This document shows, piece by piece, positions 61,642 through 64,000 of a stretch of DNA of 64,000 bases. Position 1 is the stretch's first letter; each line of letters begins with the position of its first letter. A program made the position numbers and the translations under genes. The notes below the pieces were generated by a model. That model worked only from the letters and a program-made list of their open reading frames with translations, was not told the origin of the DNA and made no database searches. This stretch comes from an uncultured Polaribacter sp. (GTDB lineage Bacteria; Bacteroidota; Bacteroidia; Flavobacteriales; Flavobacteriaceae), in assembly GCF_947497695.1 (NCBI RefSeq), contig NZ_CANMHM010000004.1, forward strand, positions 140,474 to 204,473, in the 5' to 3' direction.

Positions 61642-63174
61642 ATGAAATATATTTTACACCTCTTATTAACTATTATTATTATTGCATCGGTTATTTCTTG
61701 TGATAGAAAAGATTTTAACACAACGCCTAGTTCTGGAAATTTACAATTCTCTAAAGACACCGTTTTTCTTGATACTGTATTTACCAATATTGGCTCTGCT
61801 ACTTACAATTTAAAAGTTTATAACAGAAGTAGTAATGCAATTACAATTCCTAGAATTGGTTTAGAAAATGGAACAAGTTCTAATTATAGATTAAATGTTG
61901 ATGGAGTTCCTGGTAAAGAATTTACAGATATTGATATTTTAGCAAAAGACAGTATTTTTGTTTTTGTTGAAACTACAATTGATGCTGCAAACACAACAAA
62001 CCCTCTTTACACAGATAGAATTTTGTTTGATAATGGTAGCAATCAACAAGATGTAGATTTGGTTACTTTAGTGCAAGATGCTACTTTTATCTTCCCTGAC
62101 AAAGACGCAATTTCTATGAAAATTGACAGCCTTACTTTAGATGGTGAACCTACAACATTAAAGGGTCGTTTTTTAAAACCTTCTGAATTAACATTTACCA
62201 AAGCAAAACCAATTGTTATTTATGGTTTTATAGCTGTACCAGCAAATGAAACATTAACTATTGAAGCTGGTGCAAACATCCATTTTCATGACAATTCTGG
62301 TTTAATTGTAGATAATAGAGCCACTTTAAAAGTAAACGGAACTTTAAACGAAAAAGTAACTTTTGCAGGAGACAGATTAGAACATTCTTTTGATGACATT
62401 GCAGGACAATGGGGCACAATTTGGATGCGAGCAGGAAGTAGAAACAACGAAATGAAACATACCATTATTAAAAATGGAATTATTGGAATTTTAGTAGACA
62501 GTATCGGTTCTGCTTTTACACCAACTTTAAGATTAGAAAATACAGAAATCTACAACCATTCTAGCTACGGAATTTTAGGAAGAGAAACCAATATTAGAGG
62601 GCATAATGTAGTGATAGGTTCTGCAGGACAATCTTCTTTAGCTGCAACAATTGGTGGAACCTACAATTTTACTCATAGTACTTTTGCCAATTTCTGGAAC
62701 AATGGATTACGCCAATTACCTGCTGTTTTAGTGAATAACTTTTTTTCTTTTACAGATGAAAATGGACAAGAAACTATTGAAACTAGAAATTTACGAGCTG
62801 CTAATTTTACCAATTGTATTTTTGATGGTAACAACAATATAGAATTTATATTGGATAATGTTGATGCTGGAGGAAGATTTAACTACAATATTAGCAACTG
62901 TATGATTAAGTTTACAGATACAAATGATGCTTTTATAGAAAATATGGAGTTAGATTTTACAAACTCTTTTTATCAGGATATTATTATAAATGGAAAACCT
63001 GATTTTAGAAACACTCAAAATAATGATTTTATCATTGGAGAAGAAAGTGATGCCATTAACAAAGCAAAAGCTAGCTCTTTCTCTACGGATATTTTAGGGG
63101 TTGATAGAAATACAAATCCTGATATTGGAGCATACCAACATATTATTTTTGAAGTGGAAGAAGAAGAAGAATAA
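61642..63174 (+). CDS. Beta-helix-like surface lipoprotein
   Basis: A 510-residue lipoprotein (lipobox VISC; SLP-type Asp after Cys). The first 160 residues form a beta-rich domain with repeated DTVFLDTVFTNIGSATYNLKVYN-type strands, like Ig/HYDIN domains. Residues about 190-480 carry parallel beta-helix features: TLTIEAGANIHFHDNSGLIVDNRATLKVNG, then IIKNGIIGILVD and ..YNHSSYGILG.. ladders. The end is acidic (EVEEEEE). It may bind or process a polysaccharide, but no catalytic residues are evident. Similar proteins are usually annotated as hypothetical. Confidence 0.7.
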   Translation: MKYILHLLLTIIIIASVISCDRKDFNTTPSSGNLQFSKDTVFLDTVFTNIGSATYNLKVYNRSSNAITIPRIGLENGTSSNYRLNVDGVPGKEFTDIDILAKDSIFVFVETTIDAANTTNPLYTDRILFDNGSNQQDVDLVTLVQDATFIFPDKDAISMKIDSLTLDGEPTTLKGRFLKPSELTFTKAKPIVIYGFIAVPANETLTIEAGANIHFHDNSGLIVDNRATLKVNGTLNEKVTFAGDRLEHSFDDIAGQWGTIWMRAGSRNNEMKHTIIKNGIIGILVDSIGSAFTPTLRLENTEIYNHSSYGILGRETNIRGHNVVIGSAGQSSLAATIGGTYNFTHSTFANFWNNGLRQLPAVLVNNFFSFTDENGQETIETRNLRAANFTNCIFDGNNNIEFILDNVDAGGRFNYNISNCMIKFTDTNDAFIENMELDFTNSFYQDIIINGKPDFRNTQNNDFIIGEESDAINKAKASSFSTDILGVDRNTNPDIGAYQHIIFEVEEEEE

Positions 63175-63236
63175 GCAATACTTTTAGTCTAAAATCTGTT
63201 ATTAAAATCATTAAAAATAAACTATTACGCATATTG

Positions 63237-63917
63237 ATGAAAAACGTTATTATTACAGGTACAAGTAGAGGGATTGGTTTTGAACTTGCCAAACAATTTG
63301 CAGAAAAAGGACACAAAGTTTTAGCTTTATCTAGAAATACAAAACCTTTAACTGACTTTAACCATAAAAATATTACTGTAATTTCTGTAGATTTATCGAT
63401 CAATTCAGACATAAATAAAGTAAGAGAATTCATTAAAAATGAATGGAAACAAGTAGATATTCTAATTAATAATGCAGGGAAATTAATAAACAAACCTTTT
63501 ACAGAATTGTCTTCTAATGATTTTTTAGACGTTTATAAAGTGAATGTTTTTGCAGTTGCAGAACTCACAAAATTGATGATTCCTTTTATGCAAAAAGGGA
63601 GTCATGTTGTAACTGTAAGTTCTATGGGAGGAATTCAAGGAAGCATGAAATTTCCTGGTTTAGCAGCGTATTCATCAGCAAAAGGTGCTGTTATTACATT
63701 ATCAGAATTATTAGCAGAAGAATACAAAGAGCAGCAAATTGCTTTTAATGTTTTGGCTTTAGGAGCTGTACAAACAGAAATGCTAGCAGAAGCTTTCCCT
63801 GATTACAAAGCACCACTTTTAGCAACAGAAATGGCAAATTACATTTTAGATTTCTCTTTAACAGGAAATAAGTTTTATAACGGAAAAGTATTGCAAGTTT
63901 CATCAACAACACCATAA
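63237..63917 (+). CDS. Short-chain dehydrogenase/reductase (SDR)
   Basis: A 226-residue classical SDR; ATG at 63237 is preferred to a TTG one codon before. It has the cofactor motif [12 protein letters not shown] (residues 8-19), NNAG (about 80-83), the catalytic Ser in VSSMGGIQG and YSSAKGA with Tyr and Lys, and a C-terminal NGKVLQVSS. Substrate unknown. Its stop codon shares its last A with the first unit of a 7-bp tandem repeat. Confidence 0.9.
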   Translation: MKNVIITGTSRGIGFELAKQFAEKGHKVLALSRNTKPLTDFNHKNITVISVDLSINSDINKVREFIKNEWKQVDILINNAGKLINKPFTELSSNDFLDVYKVNVFAVAELTKLMIPFMQKGSHVVTVSSMGGIQGSMKFPGLAAYSSAKGAVITLSELLAEEYKEQQIAFNVLALGAVQTEMLAEAFPDYKAPLLATEMANYILDFSLTGNKFYNGKVLQVSSTTP

Positions 63918-64000
63918 AGCAGTAAGCAGTAAGCAGTAAGCAGTAAGCAGTAAGCAGTAAGCAGTAAGCAGTAAGCAGTAAGCAGTAAGCAGTAAGCAGT
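63917..64000 (+). repeat. Heptanucleotide tandem array AAGCAGT x12
   Basis: Twelve exact copies of AAGCAGT occupy 63917-64000 and run off the window, so the true copy number is higher. The first A is the last base of the SDR stop codon. Unit length is not a multiple of three. No spacer-like variation, so it is not a CRISPR array. Confidence 0.95.

Noticed and set aside
63917..64000. CRISPR array
   Set aside because: Units are 7 bp and identical with no spacers.
1..64000. tRNA or rRNA genes
   Set aside because: I looked through the intergenic gaps and saw no cloverleaf, CCA end or rRNA-like stretch; a covariance-model scan would settle it.

Overview
This window is chromosomal DNA of a marine-type Flavobacteriaceae bacterium, most like Polaribacter or a close relative (inference). 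The support is: low GC (about 30 percent by eye), a 4408-residue protein with a type IX secretion C-terminal tail, lipoproteins and beta-barrel-like proteins typical of Bacteroidota, promoter -7 boxes of the form TAnnTTTG, general absence of Shine-Dalgarno sequences, and small conserved flavobacterial families (DUF2853, DUF6326, DUF6428). I saw no rRNA, tRNA or CRISPR array.

Region by region. 1-6450 is a core operon after a convergent birA: rsfS, ftsH, a LUD-domain gene, cdsA, psd, an acyl-CoA-binding protein and a YceI-like lipoprotein, so protein quality control sits beside phospholipid synthesis. 6453-10185 has a TIGR01777 epimerase, then a VWA protein and a MoxR/Mg-chelatase-like ATPase. 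10251-12916 holds small membrane or envelope genes, a Crp/Fnr regulator and an ArsR-DUF6428 pair. 12964-16471 is an ECF-sigma operon with a putative membrane anti-sigma protein and envelope cargo. yaaA follows, then the giant secreted repeat protein (17548-30774), bracketed by two nearly identical hairpins. 31137-33622 has a DUF2853 gene and dnaK. 34141-37838 is a LytS/LytTR two-component pair flanked by two small secreted genes that share a tandem operator-like motif. 37985-42357 has a type II NADH dehydrogenase, small membrane proteins and secreted proteins. 42539-47481 carries kynureninase, kynurenine monooxygenase and 3-hydroxyanthranilate dioxygenase, the lower kynurenine route to quinolinate and NAD, with unrelated small genes between. 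47739-55302 has an NlpC/P60 lipoprotein, a SerB-SerA fusion, a UbiA-like membrane protein and glycine dehydrogenase (gcvP). 55477-58047 is a lone accessory gene, a SIR2-domain protein with a long helical-repeat C-terminus, tightly flanked by nested inverted repeats. The right end has a glutamate-synthase-like flavoprotein, type B ribosomal protein L31, glutaminyl cyclase, a beta-helix-like lipoprotein, an SDR and a 7-bp tandem array running off the window.

The most interesting signals are: (1) the SIR2 plus helical-repeat gene in a cassette-like setting between gcvP and the glutamate-synthase-like gene, a candidate stand-alone NAD-depleting defence gene; (2) a LytTR-style regulon in which paired 10-bp direct repeats, 21 bp apart and at equal distance from the -7 box, precede both genes flanking the two-component system; (3) intergenic repeats whose stems show compensatory changes between copies; and (4) the giant gene, built of two exactly 777-codon superunits plus five units of about 350 codons.
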